NCBI GenBank assembly: GCA_941918925.1
Contig: OW799235.1
Location: forward strand, 35,789,701-35,853,700
Direction: 5' to 3'
DNA length: 64,000 nt
Source of the DNA: Phyto melanocephala
Lineage: Eukaryota > Arthropoda > Insecta > Diptera > Rhinophoridae
In this document: piece after piece, positions 10,999 through 22,039 of the stretch
Layout: each line of letters begins with the position of its first letter
Numbering within the stretch: position 1 is the first letter of the stretch
Notes under the pieces: model-generated
Databases searched by the model: none
Told to the model about the DNA's origin: nothing
What the model saw: the letters and a program-made list of their open reading frames with translations, nothing else
Program-made: the position numbers and the translations under genes

Positions 10999-12198
10999 TT
11001 TGTAATATGAAAGCGTTTGTGGATTCTTTAATTGCTTTATTTCATTACACAATAACAAAGTACACTATAAGATCTATTGACTGTTGCCGATTTTAACCGC
11101 ACGATATTCAAATTAAAAGTGACTAACTTATTGCCCATTAGCTTCTATATATACAATAAATACCAGAATATACCCTAATGTTCTTAATTTGAAATCACAG
11201 GTAATTGAAAAATACTGTTATAAATATTAATTCCAAGAACTATGTAAAATACCGTTTTACTTTAGTTCCATTACCTGCTCACTCAACGAAATGTTACATA
11301 TATCATATGTAATGCTGGTTGCATAACAATATTTGGTACATGTTACCGCATTGATAATAAAATCTAAATTTTTTAACCGACTTTTACAGTTTATGACTTT
11401 TTTTATTTCCAAGATAAGTAGCTTTTATAAAAAAGTTTAAAATGTTGACTATTTGCCTTATATTTTTTTTAATTCCATTTTTAAATTGAAAAATATTACG
11501 AATTTTGCAGGAAAAAAAATTTTTTTCTCCATTAATTTTTATATAACTCCAAAACGATAAGAGATAGAGAAAAATTGAATTCCACTGAAATAAAAACAAT
11601 TTTATTACACATTTTTTGGTGTTTTATTTCGGATAACTGGTTCTTAAGTTAGAATAAAATATGTCTCCGTACCTGACTAATTTAGGGGAAAAAATTTGCC
11701 ACGCCCATAAAAAAAAATCCCGATCTGACGGAAAAAAACCGAAAACGGATTTGAGTTTAGCGCGTCAAAATCCATATAGTCCACATAGTTTTATTAAATG
11801 GAGGATTTTGTTGCAGAGCAGTGTTATTATTACAATATGCAGATTTTGTTAGAGAATGAAGATAATTAAGATATTTTATTTTATACGACATATATCAAGT
11901 CCATTCGTTGTGTGTATTTTTTTTTGTTTTTGGCACTTGTATTTTTTTTCTAGTGATGCCATTTTTTTGCAACAATATTTTTTTTTTCTAGTGAAGACAC
12001 TAAAATAATCGAAAGATGTTGAGTGGAACAAAATGATTTAGGAACATCTTTAAAAGATGTTGAGATATGTTGACACACAAACAAGTACAATTCATATGGG
12101 AAGATGTTAACATCTTGTTGATTTGATGAAAGATGAAAGATGTGAGCAAGTGTAAAAATGCTATAAGGGGCGTAGCAACGCACGCCGGGCTTTTCTAG

Positions 12199-14100
12199 TT
12201 AATATAAAATAGAAGAACCTGTACCACATATTAGCATAACTCTCGAACGGTTGATACACTTTGGTTAGATCGAAAACTAAAAAATGCGAAATAGTTTTAC
12301 CTTTAAACTGTATTTTAAACAAATGACACAAAGCAAATTTTTATACAGGATGTAAGTATGTAAAGGCATTTTTATATAAAGTCGAAATTTTTTGAATTTA
12401 TTTTCAGACTTTTTTTACTGAAGAGATATAAATAATATAAATATAATAATAACTTTTTTATTTATTCAAACGCAAAACATTAAATAGTTTGCAAGAAAAA
12501 ATTTATGACTTGGGCACTTTCATAATTAATGTATACTTAGTGGTGAATTCGGCTTAATTTGCCTTCTTTTCACATGATAAGCTTTACATGAAAAAATTCT
12601 TTTAAATATTTTTATAGGAAGTTTGAAATGATGACAGGAAGCGAACTCAGTGAAATTTGCCACTGCATATACCTGGCTTAGTGTACTCCAAGTATCTAAA
12701 CCGCAAGCCTTTGTTTTTGTAGTTTTAAAAGTTTTCCCTTTTCTTTTTTAAAAGCTGCATACTTTATAAATATTTAAGTAGAAAAGTTTTTTATATAATT
12801 TATTTTTGTAAAGTAGAAAAATTATGTTGGTAAAGTTTACAATTCTCACGCCGCGTTTTGAAATGTAAATTATTTTAAATTATCCTAAAACTTTTCAAAG
12901 AAATATTATAACAAAAAAACTTTGATTTATATTATTCTAACTGTTGAACTAACTGTTGAACTGTTGAAAAATTACTCAAATTAAGAATATTTTTTGAGCA
13001 AAATAGAATTATAGAAACATTTGATTGTTTGTTTGTTAAAATTTCCTCGTTTTATGTGGAAACTTCTATTGGCGAAATTTACAAAAATGAGGTACTGCTT
13101 ACCGTTGAACAAATACCAATAGAAAGCAAAATTTTATTTTTGGCATCTGGTAATATATTAACAAAGACTACAAATATTACGTATTAAAACTTTTAGAACT
13201 TTAATAATTTTAAAATTTTATGTCATGGAAGGAAACAACAATCTCAAAAGCACTATCAAATAAATGATCACAATTTCTTCAATATTAATGTTACATGGAC
13301 ATACTTTTGTTTTTGTTTTCAAACAACTTTTTTTTTTAGATTAAATCGTAATTTTGTCAAGGATTAACTAGAATTCCCGGGAATAAGCAGTATAATTTTA
13401 TGAAAATACAAAAAAAGACTTTAACACCAAATGTTTATCATTTTGAAAAGTTAAAAAATTTATGCATTTAAATTACACTAAGGGGACTGGACACTATCAA
13501 AAAAGGAGCGAATTAGATACTAATAATAATAAAAAATACTAAATGATATAGCACAGCCTTAAAACAGAAAGCTAGAGGCAACAAATTTAGACTGTGGGTT
13601 ACTTTCTGATGTACAGATCCACAAGGAAGTGATGTTTGGTTCTATACATCAGAAGTGTAAAAACACTAATAAAATTGGCCACTTTATATCTTATAAACTA
13701 TAATTATACTAAGCTGATTTTTTTGCTTTCTTATGTAATTTCTAAGGCGACACATAATTTTATATTGTACTAACAAAATATCCGCTATTTTGAAAGCCCA
13801 GTTCTTACTATGTATTGAATGGTAAGAAATTCTTTTCTTTCTTTCTTTTTTCTTTTTCTTCTAGTTCTTTTCTTAATTACTAAATAATTTTTCGTTAAAT
13901 TTATGAAAACTTGTTTCTCTGAATAATTTTATTTAGAAAAATTAAAAAGTACTGTAAGAACATATCGGGGACATATCTTTTATCTCTGCCAAGATCAATA
14001 CAATCGAGTTTAAAAAATTTAGAATTTTTCGTATATATTTTAAAACACAAGAACAAAAAACACAACTCATAACAGTGAGAAAGTTATTAACTTTTTGGTC
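12199..14100. other. AT-rich spacer, minor repeats only
   Basis: No gene recognised. Noted: a short AACTGTTGAACT duplication near 12940-12965, a 9-bp stem TCTGATGTA/TACATCAGA at about 13603-13655, and a CTTT-rich tract at 13833-13870. Confidence 0.4.
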
Positions 14101-14610
14101 GACCAAATTGGGAAAAAGTACCTTTTGGATTGAACATAGTTTCCATTATCACCTCGATATATGAGTCACTAATTTCAAAATTGTAGCTACACAAACGCAG
14201 AAAATACCAAGAACACTATAAAAATCCGAAAAAGTACCTTTTCGGTCGCCCTAATTTTTAAATTCTAGCTTTATTAAAAGTACCTTTTTGATTACCTAAT
14301 ATATTATCCATCTTAAATTGTCCCTATTTTCAAAAACTTAGATTTGTAAACGTAGAAAATATAAAAAGGTAGCATAAAGTTCATAAAAGTACCTTTTTGG
14401 TTGCCCACTTTTTTCAATCTCAACTGTAATCAATTTTCCCTCATTTCAAAAATCTAGATTCAGAAACATAGAAAATTAAAAGAATACAAATAAGAGAAAA
14501 AATGTGAAAAAGTATCTTTTTGGTCAACTAAACATTTTCAATTTCACCCGGATCCAATAGTTTTAAATTTCAAAATTCTAGCTTCATAAACTTAGAAAAT
14601 TCAGAAAGTA
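14100..14610. repeat. Degenerate tandem array with AAAAGTACCTTTT core
   Basis: The near-palindromic core AAAAAGTACCTTTTNGG occurs at 14113, 14229, 14276, 14385 and (as AAAAAGTATCTTTTT) 14507. Most spacings are 109-122 bp; one is 47. Each core is followed by GGTCG/CCAA-type sequence, then a CAAAATTCTAGCTTC-like block and a GTAGAAAAT block. The array ends directly against the DINE-1-like element at 14619. It could be the interior of an unrecognised Helitron-type element. Confidence 0.65.
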
Positions 14611-14618
14611 TTATAAAA

Positions 14619-15044
14619 AACAAGTAAGAGCGCTATATTCGGCCGTGCCGAATCTTATATACCCTTCACAACGTGTAGTCATGCAATAACAGTAGTTTGT
14701 ATCACCATTCATCCCATATGAAATACGTACATACATATAAAAACATACATATATAAAAATATCTCATTGTAAAATTATAAATTCACGTAAACAAAAAAAA
14801 AAAAAATAAAAAAAAACTTTTTAAAAAAAATTTAAAAAAAAAATTTAAAAAAAAATAATAAAAATATAAATAATATATTAAATAAAAAATAAAAAAAAAA
14901 TTTTTTTTGGCTCAGCTGGGATTCGATGCCACGTTTTCTCTAACCAGTATACACGTTTGTATGTATGTATGTTGTTGTTGTAATGTTGTTTTTGTGAAAA
15001 AAAAATCGAAACCCTTTTTCACTGTGTGAAGGGTATAATAAAAA
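14619..15044 (-). mobile_element. DINE-1/INE-1-like element, short form
   Basis: Read on the plus strand it opens with AACAAGTAAGAGCGCTATAT, the palindrome TTCGGCCGTGCCGAA and ATATACCCTTCACAACG. It closes with CACTGTGTGAAGGGTATA, one arm of the hairpin start. The middle is low-complexity A-rich sequence with GGCTCAGCTGGGATTCGATG. It is a shorter sister of the plus-strand copy at 55405-56187, which has the same blocks in mirror order. Confidence 0.75.
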
Positions 15045-15592
15045 AAGTTTGTTTTAAGGTTTTCCTTAAATATCTGTATAACAATCAAATATTTTGACAG
15101 ACATGAATTGAGGTGAAAAAATTTAATATTGTTTACATAAAAATAAATAAATATGTTCTAAAAAGTACCAAACTGTTTTCCCGAATTTTCCCCTATCTAC
15201 CCTGTTATGACTTAAATTATATAAATTTTTAATGCCTGGCGAAATTCCTACTTGGTCCTGTAATTAGAAATTGCACATTTATTACAGTATTTTTCTTTTT
15301 TTGGCCCTTATATAAATTTCATCTTATTAATTGCCCATATTTATTATTTTATTAGTATCTTTTTGAATAATAAAAGAATTTTTTTTTTAAATACTAAAAA
15401 GATAGAAAACGTTTACCCCTTTTGCATACGAATTTGAAAAAAGTGCCGAAATTTTATTATATTTACCCGGATTAACTAATACACTGTAATTTATTTCCTA
15501 GCTTTGTGAGTTTAAAAGTTACATATGGTACCAAAAAAGTACTTAAGTTAAGTTTTTATCTATGTATAAATAGGTATAATTACTAAACTATA
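15045..15592. other. AT-rich spacer, no feature seen
   Basis: No coding frame or recognised repeat, apart from a TATAATTACTA motif at the right edge that recurs beyond the adjacent MITE. Confidence 0.4.
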
Positions 15593-15846
15593 TCGATGCC
15601 TTACTTCCTCAACCTCGTAACTTAAAAAATACGGTTTCGACTTTTTCATATCAAACGATTGTTTCATGCTTTAACTAAAAAAGATTAGTATATTATTACT
15701 ACTAATATACATAAACACAATCAATTCCTTAATAATTGCATTTAAACTTTTAACCAAACACCGAAGTATAAAAAAATTAACCGTTTTTTTTCTCACCTGA
15801 CAAATTTTATTTTTTAAGATACGAGGTTGAAGAAGTAAGGCATCGA
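15593..15846. mobile_element. 254-bp MITE with long TIRs, TA-flanked
   Basis: The left end TCGATGCCTTACTTCCTCAA and its counterpart at the right (reverse complement TCGATGCCTTACTTCTTCAA) extend through CCTCGTA.CTTAAAAAAT, about 38 bp with very few mismatches. TA occurs on both sides, fitting a Tc1/mariner-type insertion, although the ends plus TA form TATCGATA, so the exact boundary is ambiguous. Non-coding. Confidence 0.75.
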
Positions 15847-15999
15847 TATATAATTACTAACCATATATAATTACTAAGTGGATGGACATGTTAATATCTA
15901 TCAAATTGACATACTATGTATCTTATAATTATATTAATAGGCAAGTCGATTTGTTGTTACGTATTTTAAGCTCACATTATACTGATTTTATTAAAAAAT

Positions 16000-16842
16000 A
16001 AATAAGAGTGCTATATTCGGCCGTGCGAATCTGATAATACCCTTCACCATCATGTACATAGGTATAATTCCACATCGTAGCTTAACCTATCTTTCATGTT
16101 ATACGCCATTTTTCTTAATTATTTCCGACGACATCCTTGATTTTGAATTTTTACGTAGTTAACTGTATTCTATTAGCCACGCCCTTTCATTTGATATCCA
16201 TATTAATGGGGTTAAGAAACATCATTCCATCATTTTGATTTAGACGCCATCTTGGTTTTAGATTTTTTAAAAATGTAATGTCCTCTACTTTCATTTGATA
16301 TCAATATTGTCGGGGTTGAAGGGAACAAAGCCGTTATTATCTTATTTGTCCCATATATCCGCCATCTTGGGTTTTTACCTTTTCATAGTTAACTGTAATT
16401 TACAGGTCAAGCCCTTTCATTTGATACCAATATTGAGGGGGGTTCAAGGAGTTTTTTTGATATGCTACTTTAACGCCTACTTTTTACGTAATATACTGTC
16501 AATTAAATTTAAATGTTCATAAAACCAACAGAATCAAAGGTACGATGATGATATTTCGCACATATAGCATTCAAGTCAATGTCATATTTAATTATGCCAG
16601 AAAATGAAGGCGACACTTCCTCATTAACGCCTACCTCCCATATAACGATCTTAAATTTATATAATTTCTTTATGAATAAAGTTTTTGGATATGCATTTAA
16701 TAGCATATCGAAGTTATACGAAAAAAGTGATACTTATATTGGTATAAAGAGATTATTCCATAGCGATTACTGTTAAAACGTACATAAAATTGGTGGTGGG
16801 TATCAAAAATTCGGCACAGCCGAATATAATGCTCTTACTTGT
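16000..16842. mobile_element. Composite of two DINE-1-like halves, same end at both sides
   Basis: The left part (16000 to about 16455) begins AATAAGAGTGCTATATTCGG and carries GCCATCTTGG and TTTCATTTGATA blocks, as in the minus-oriented copies at 36386 and 58631. The right part (about 16455-16842) runs ACTTTAACGCCTACTT and GATTATTCCATAGCGATTAC, and ends ATTCGGCACAGCCGAATATA followed by GCTCTTACTTGT, the plus-oriented terminus. Both outer ends are therefore the same terminus, facing outward in opposite orientation, and neither half has its hairpin end. Confidence 0.65.
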
Positions 16843-17502
16843 ATCGCCTTAGAGTTGGGGTTGACAGTTTATTAACTAAGAAAGCAATCCAAGCCGAAAT
16901 AAATAAAATAGATACGTGATTTGTTGTAAATCCTGCATATTGTAACTGATAGCCTTTAGCCACAAATGCGCAAATTGGAGATGAAAAATTTCGTAAAAAA
17001 AAGTCGGCAATTGTAGCAGTGGCGGTCATTTAGCTGATATTTGCCATTTTTAATGGCATGCTCACCTCTTTCTAATTAAAAAAACATCCGATAATTTCTC
17101 TTAAAAATACCCGTTGTTTTCCATATCAAAAAACTCTTATTGAAAGAACCTCTATTAATCAATCGATTGTTAAATAACAAAAAATTGTTATTCTCTAAAA
17201 TAAAGTACTTCTAATTAAATATCTCATCATTTGCATATATGCTCATATACTTAAAACTTTAACAGCCAAATATACACACATCTATAATCGTTTCATGTCG
17301 AAATGAAGTTCAAAACATTTGGTTTTAAGGGAATTTTCATGCATTATTTTTTTGTCCCCAATGACAATTTGTAGAAGATTTTGAATAAATTTGCAACAGA
17401 ACATTAACATCGCCTCCGGTCTAACTATTGCTGGTGATTGATGACCGTTAATCTTAGAGTGCTTTTTTAAATACATTTATTTTGATATGTATGTTGGTAT
17501 TT
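16843..17502. other. AT-rich spacer, no feature seen
   Basis: Short frames on both strands show no recognisable protein. No repeat ends were found. Confidence 0.35.
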
Positions 17503-17503
17503 G

Positions 17504-17535
<32 letters not shown>

Positions 17536-17579
17536 TGTATGTATGTATGTATGTATGTATGTATGTATGTATGTATGTG
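17503..17579. repeat. (ATGT)n microsatellite
   Basis: Uninterrupted ATGT repeats, about 18-19 units. This length makes it likely to be polymorphic. Confidence 0.95.
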
Positions 17580-18375
17580 TGATTGTATGTATACTTCTAT
17601 TTATGGATAAAATTGTTGTTTTTATTGCCCCAAAGAATCTTCAATGTTCAATTTGTCATTAAAGTAAAAAAAAGCAATTTATCAAAAAGAGAGTAATCAA
17701 AATTGCGCGCTCATCTTTCAAGTGTTGTTGTTGTCATTGTCATTTTATTATAATCATTAGACATTAGATATCCTTCATTCATTTAGTCTAGAGTTTTACT
17801 GTTAAAAAGTTTCCTTTTTATCATTTTAGATAAATTAAAAAAAAAAATTAAATCCTGGCTCGTTAAATGTATTATTGAAGGTGCTGCTGTTAAAACCTTA
17901 AACGCGTAACCCATTTATATTTGTCAATTTTTGTTACTCTTTCCTTTGAGTTGTGTGTATCTAAATTTGCTAAATACTTCTGCAGCTGAATTTATAAATG
18001 TCTTGACTTTAAGAATTCATATCTGTGATTATAAAATGATTGTAGTCAGTCACATTTTAGTAATTCTTTTATAAATGTAGTATATTAGTGTAGTGAGCTT
18101 AAAAGTTCATCAAGTAATTTAGCATATATATTGTAATAGGGGTAATCGCTAAATCTGCTAAATGAATCGTATATCCCTTAAACGTTAAATTCACTTTTAA
18201 ATTTGAACATCTAAATTTGCTTTCTCACTTTGCTTTTTTTACACCTAATGTAGAAATTGCGAAAAAAATTTGTCCATAACATCACAATCGTTGGGAGTCA
18301 TTATGAAGCAAAATAGAAGAAGTTCAGTGCGACAGTGGGAAGAGAAACTACAAGAAAACATTTGAAACAATTACA
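17580..18375. other. AT-rich spacer, no feature seen
   Basis: No coding-like frame or repeat end recognised. Confidence 0.35.
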
Positions 18376-18728
18376 ATATGTGACAGCGCATAGAGAAGGG
18401 GGCCATTTTAAGATTTAATGATTTTTATATTTTTTAAAATTGTTCATAAGGAAAAAAATAAATTTTTTTGTAGTTTCGTAAAATCAAGTTATTTTGTTAA
18501 TTTAGTATGGGAAAAAATAAAAATAAACAAATTTTACCTTTAGGTCTCTTTCTATTTGCCCTTAGAATCGTCGACTTCACTTTTGTAAAACGTGCATATC
18601 TCTGGGAGGGAACACTTTTGGGGCATGGGATCGGTCTCATTCGATGCTCAGATATTGTCCACATCAAAAAAAAAGTGAAAATTGTTTTTTTTACCCTTAG
18701 GTCCCTTTCTCTATGCGCTGTCACATAT
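18376..18728. mobile_element. 353-bp MITE candidate
   Basis: ATATGTGACAGCGCATAGAG at the left matches the reverse complement of the right end exactly, and similarity continues to about 26 bp (GAAGGGGGCC against GAAAGGGACC). A second block like the right end, TTTACCTTTAGGTCTCTTTC, lies internally near 18533, so the right side is partly duplicated. The two overlapping frames here are chance. No target duplication could be assigned. Confidence 0.65.
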
Positions 18729-19260
18729 GGGTTTTATAAAGTCAGTAAAAGCTTATTAATGGCTATGTGCTTATCATAAATATAACAAATTACAGGCAAA
18801 GGGAAAACCCCTCGTTACCAAAACACAAAAAGTCTTGCGGACAAAATAATGGCAAAACTGAATCCAACGACAGTGAAACTTTATAATTTATAGGGACGAG
18901 TCAAAGTTTGAGTTGTTCATAGGAGATACCCATAGTAAAGTCATTAACCCTTCCAGATATGTAAATATACTAGAACAATATGTGATGACACATGCATCTA
19001 AAATTGCAGAGAAATGGTAATAGACAATAACATTAATTGTTTTGATCTTGTCCTAATCAAAATCCAATTGTATCAGTTTGGGCAATACAACGAAAATTAA
19101 GAAATTATCCCCTAATAACAATTGTAGGTTAAAAACAAAAATATATTAAAAAAATATGGGATTCTATTATACCATAAGAATGCCAGAAATTTAATAAATC
19201 TATTAATAAAAGAAAAGCTGTTGTTATCAAAGCCAAAGGTGATGTAGGATGTAAGTATTA
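18729..19260. other. Spacer, no feature seen
   Basis: No coding-like frame or repeat end recognised up to the mariner-like element. Confidence 0.35.
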
Positions 19261-20478
19261 TGAAGCGTGATTTTTTTAGCGTAGTGTTTTTTTCCAATAT
19301 TATAAAACACTCAAATTTGCATCATATATTCAAAATATTTATTGGAATCGATAAATTGGACTTTGACATTTACTTTTCAAAAATAACTTTATGTAAATGT
19401 TGTCCGCGGCTCCGGTTCAAATGGTCCATTCGTTAGGTCCAAATTTGCACAACTTTTTTGAGCATTTTTGCCTGTATTCCACGAATAACACTTGTTATGT
19501 TATACTCTAAAGCTTCAATCGTGTTTGGCTTGACCACATTAATCAACGACTTCACATACACCCACAAGAAATAGTCAAGAGACGTCAAATCACATGATCT
19601 TGACGGCCAACTCACAGGGCCATTTCGAGAGATAAACTGCTCATCAAATTCATCCTTCAATGTGTCCATTGTTTTACGAGCTGTGTGGCATGTGGCACCG
19701 TCTTGTTGAAACCTCATATAAACCAAATCCAACTCAGCACATTGGGGCAGAAAAAAGTCGCGTATTATCAGTCGATATCGTTCGGCGTTGACGGTAATGT
19801 TTCTTCCACGGTCGTCTTTGAAGAAAAATGAATCGATATGGCCACCAGCCCATAAACTACACCAAACTTTCGTTTTTTCGAAATGCATCGGTAACTCTTG
19901 TACGGCATGTGGTTGTTCTTCACTCCAGATGCGACAGTTTTGCTTGGTTACGTATCCATTTAACCAGAAATGAGCTTCATCGCTGAACACAATTTTTCGA
20001 TAAAACAGTGGATTTCCATCGAGCTGTTGTAAGGCCCATTCACCAAAAATTCGACGTTTTAATAAGTCATTCGGCTTTAATTCTTGTACGAGTTGGATTT
20101 TATAGGCTTTCAAAATTTTCCACGTGGTTGAATAACACATGGCCAACGGCGACGAACTGACATTGCACTATCCTCATTAACACTGGTTGCTTCGGCTGCA
20201 ATATTCTCTTTGGTATGCACTCTACGAACGCGAGTCGGTGGTTTAATGTTCACGAATTGCTGATTCACTAGGTCGATTATGACGACCAAAAAGTTCGTAA
20301 CAAACGATGGACATTTCTCACAGGGCACGAATTTTGATAATAAATTTCAACGATTTGCAGTCGTTGCTCGATTTTGAGCTTTTCTATGATGAGTATACTG
20401 AACACTTTTCACTTGCACAGATGTAGTTTGTAGTTTGTGCTGCCAGGCCGAAAAATTTAATTCAAAAAAATCACCCTC
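19261..20478 (-). mobile_element. mariner-like (DD41D) transposon, decayed
   Basis: Flanked by TA at 19259-19260 and 20479-20480. The ends share GTGATTTTTTT: the left is TGAAGCGTGATTTTTTTAG, and the right (reverse complement) is GAGGGTGATTTTTTTGAA. About 1.2 kb, the usual size for the superfamily, with one minus-strand transposase gene that is broken. Confidence 0.8.
19370..20390 (-). pseudogene. mariner-like transposase, DD41D group, frameshifted
   Basis: The longest frame (20146-19433) carries the catalytic core. The first Asp is in FSDEAHFWLNGYVTKQNCRI and the second in FQQDGATCHTA. The third, in SCDLTSLDYFLW, lies 42 residues after the second, giving DD41D. The N-terminal helix-turn-helix part lies upstream in other frames: a start-like region near 20390, then VRRVHTKENIAAEATSVNED at 20328-20150. 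A frameshift near 20140 follows SVRRR. The C-terminus has one in-frame TAA after VQIWT; beyond it the family tail continues as RMDHLNRSRGQHLHKVIFEK to a stop at 19370. All three catalytic aspartates remain, so the frameshifts and stop are the lesions. DD41D (rosa/VISITOR-type) is my assignment from spacing and motif memory. Confidence 0.85.
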
Positions 20479-21582
20479 TATAAATATTTATTTATACATA
20501 GTACGAAACTTCAATGATCAAATTTAAAGTACGTACTTAAGTATTAAACGAACCTGACTGTTTTAATTTCTTTAAAAATTAACTGCATAGAGCGGTTGAA
20601 AAAAATAATTTTAAATGGTTTATTAAACTTATTTGCTACGGATATTTGATTTATAACCCTTCAACAAACCTTTGATAATTTTTATGCATACGGCGGTAAA
20701 AGTATAAGTTTTTCCGCAATTTTTGTTTTTAAAAATTCATAAATGCATAAAATAAGATCTACATATAATAATAAGTTAAAAATATAACTCTAAAGTTAAC
20801 GTACATACATGTATAAGTAATACAGGCGTTAGAAACTCAAGGTTTGTAAACCTCAATAAAATTGAATTCTGCCTTGGAAAATTTTAACTAAAAACTTTTT
20901 AAAGAGTTTAAGAAATAAAGTAAAGGGCAATTAAAGGAATTCTATAAGCTGTTTGAGGTGTCCCAGATAAGTAATGGAGAAAGTTTGTAAATATTCTTTA
21001 ATTAATTATGAAATTGAAGTAATAATGTAAAATTAAAATCACATTTTGTTTGCAAAGTGCTCTCAAGGGAAAACGAGTAAAATCTGTTATTTATATTCTA
21101 TATGCATAAAACATTCAAGGTTAATTATTTCTGCCTGTAATTACACTTTTTAATGGACACAAATATTTTACCTTTAACATACTACAGACCAAAGGTAGCA
21201 TAACAACAAACATACATAGTTCTTCATTAGTAGATCGTTTGACATTTTTATGGGACTTACAAATTTTGTAGGACACAAAATACAGAATATGTTTTTTAAT
21301 ATAAATATTTATAAAATATTTCATACAAATATGAAATTATCCGTTGGCTAGAATAGGGTGAAAATTGTCCTTCGAAAGTTGTATCCCTTCACATCCTTTA
21401 AAGTTTTGATTAAAACATTTCATTTTCATGCAAACCAAATAAGCATTTTTATTACATAACAAATATATGTTTGTTTAAAGAAACCACTATGGATCATAAT
21501 GTTTTACGCTTCTTAAAGTTGTACTTATATTTGACTTCTTTAACATATTTTCAATTTACCTTCTTATGATAATTAAAAAATA
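20479..21582. other. AT-rich spacer, no feature seen
   Basis: No coding-like frame, TIR pair or recognised repeat. Confidence 0.35.
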
Positions 21583-21765
21583 AAGGGTCTTCCAATAAGA
21601 CGTTTTATTTATATGCCATTAATAATGAAAAAATGATAATATCAGTCAAATGGGTTGCTCCTTCTTCTTATTTTTTCCATTACTAATTCACATTTTTGTG
21701 ATTGTATGTCGATGATGTATGTGATTGATGTACATCAAAATTAAATTAGTGTCATAGGAAGACCA
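21583..21765. mobile_element. 183-bp MITE candidate, TA-flanked
   Basis: The left end GGGTCTTCCAATAAGACG is flanked by TA at 21581-21582. The right end, read in reverse, is TGGTCTTCCTATGACAC, flanked by TA at 21766-21767. The left end resembles the terminus GGGTTTTCCAATAAGGATTT of the deleted mariner at 59606, so it may be a distant deletion derivative of a DD41D mariner. Confidence 0.55.
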
Positions 21766-22039
21766 TATACATATATTCATACATATTATATTGTTAAATT
21801 TCAAGCAAGATGAATGGGTATAGTCAAATGACCTCTTTTAAATATATAAGTTAAGAATATAACAAACATACGTTAGACCACACCACATGGGACCTTAAAG
21901 TATTTGTACATGGCGATTTCGAAAAACATTAGATATTTTCATATTTATGAGAACTTAATTTATTTAAAGATTTATGGAAATTTTTTTAAAAAACAACATT
22001 GGACGCTTTTAATTTATTTGTTATTTTCTTTAAAAAAAC

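Larger units (their letters stand above)
8857..11823 (-). mobile_element. DNA transposon with ~470-bp terminal inverted repeats
   Basis: Ends are CACTGCTCTGCAA at the left and its complement at 11811-11823. The two termini match as inverted repeats for about 470 bp (8857-9330 against 11370-11823). They share blocks such as AACTATGTGGACTATATGGA, CGGTTTTTTTCC, ATGGGCGTGGCAAA and CTCTATCTCTTATCGTTTTG. A TTA on each side (8854-8856, 11824-11826) is a candidate 3-bp target duplication. Between the repeats lies a decayed minus-strand protein gene (9685-10998). I do not know the superfamily. Single ends of the same family occur at 24050-24445 and 33915-34145. Confidence 0.8.
8648..12163. mobile_element. 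TAA-flanked TIR element, Harbinger-like MITE (interrupted)
   Basis: Terminal inverted repeats TAGCCTTTTTACACTTACTC and (right end, reverse complement) TAGCATTTTTACACTTGCTC, followed on both sides by TCACATCTT. Identical TAA trinucleotides flank it at 8645-8647 and 12164-12166, and removing it restores the Helitron sequence ATTCTTTAAGGGGCG. A 3-bp TAA/TWA duplication is typical of PIF/Harbinger. Without the nested transposon at 8857-11823 the element is about 550 bp and codes for nothing. It carries clustered CATCTTTCATC motifs near both ends. Confidence 0.8.
7819..12198 (+). mobile_element. Non-autonomous Helitron, family A copy 1 (interrupted)
   Basis: Starts TCTATACATATAAAAGTGAA after an A and ends GGGCTTTTCTAG before a T. 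That is the Helitron pattern: 5'-TC, 3'-CTRR, inserted between A and T with no target duplication. After a GT microsatellite come GACTCCGAAACTGTAAAACC and GTGTTTATTGGTGG, then several copies of a unit of about 120 bp. The 3' tail (AAGGGGCGTAGCAACGC) contains a short GCGT/ACGC stem. The element is cut at 8647 and resumes at 12164 because a TAA-flanked transposon inserted between. No Rep/helicase gene is present. Sister copies are at 28764, 35222, 49459, 56959 and 63512. Confidence 0.85.

Noticed and set aside
7819..12198. CRISPR-like regularly spaced repeats
   Set aside because: The regular repeats are long (~120 bp) contiguous Helitron units without unique spacers, in a eukaryotic repeat context.
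18497..18779. Overlapping 75- and 90-codon ORFs on opposite strands
   Set aside because: They lie in a MITE with inverted repeats and show no conserved motif.
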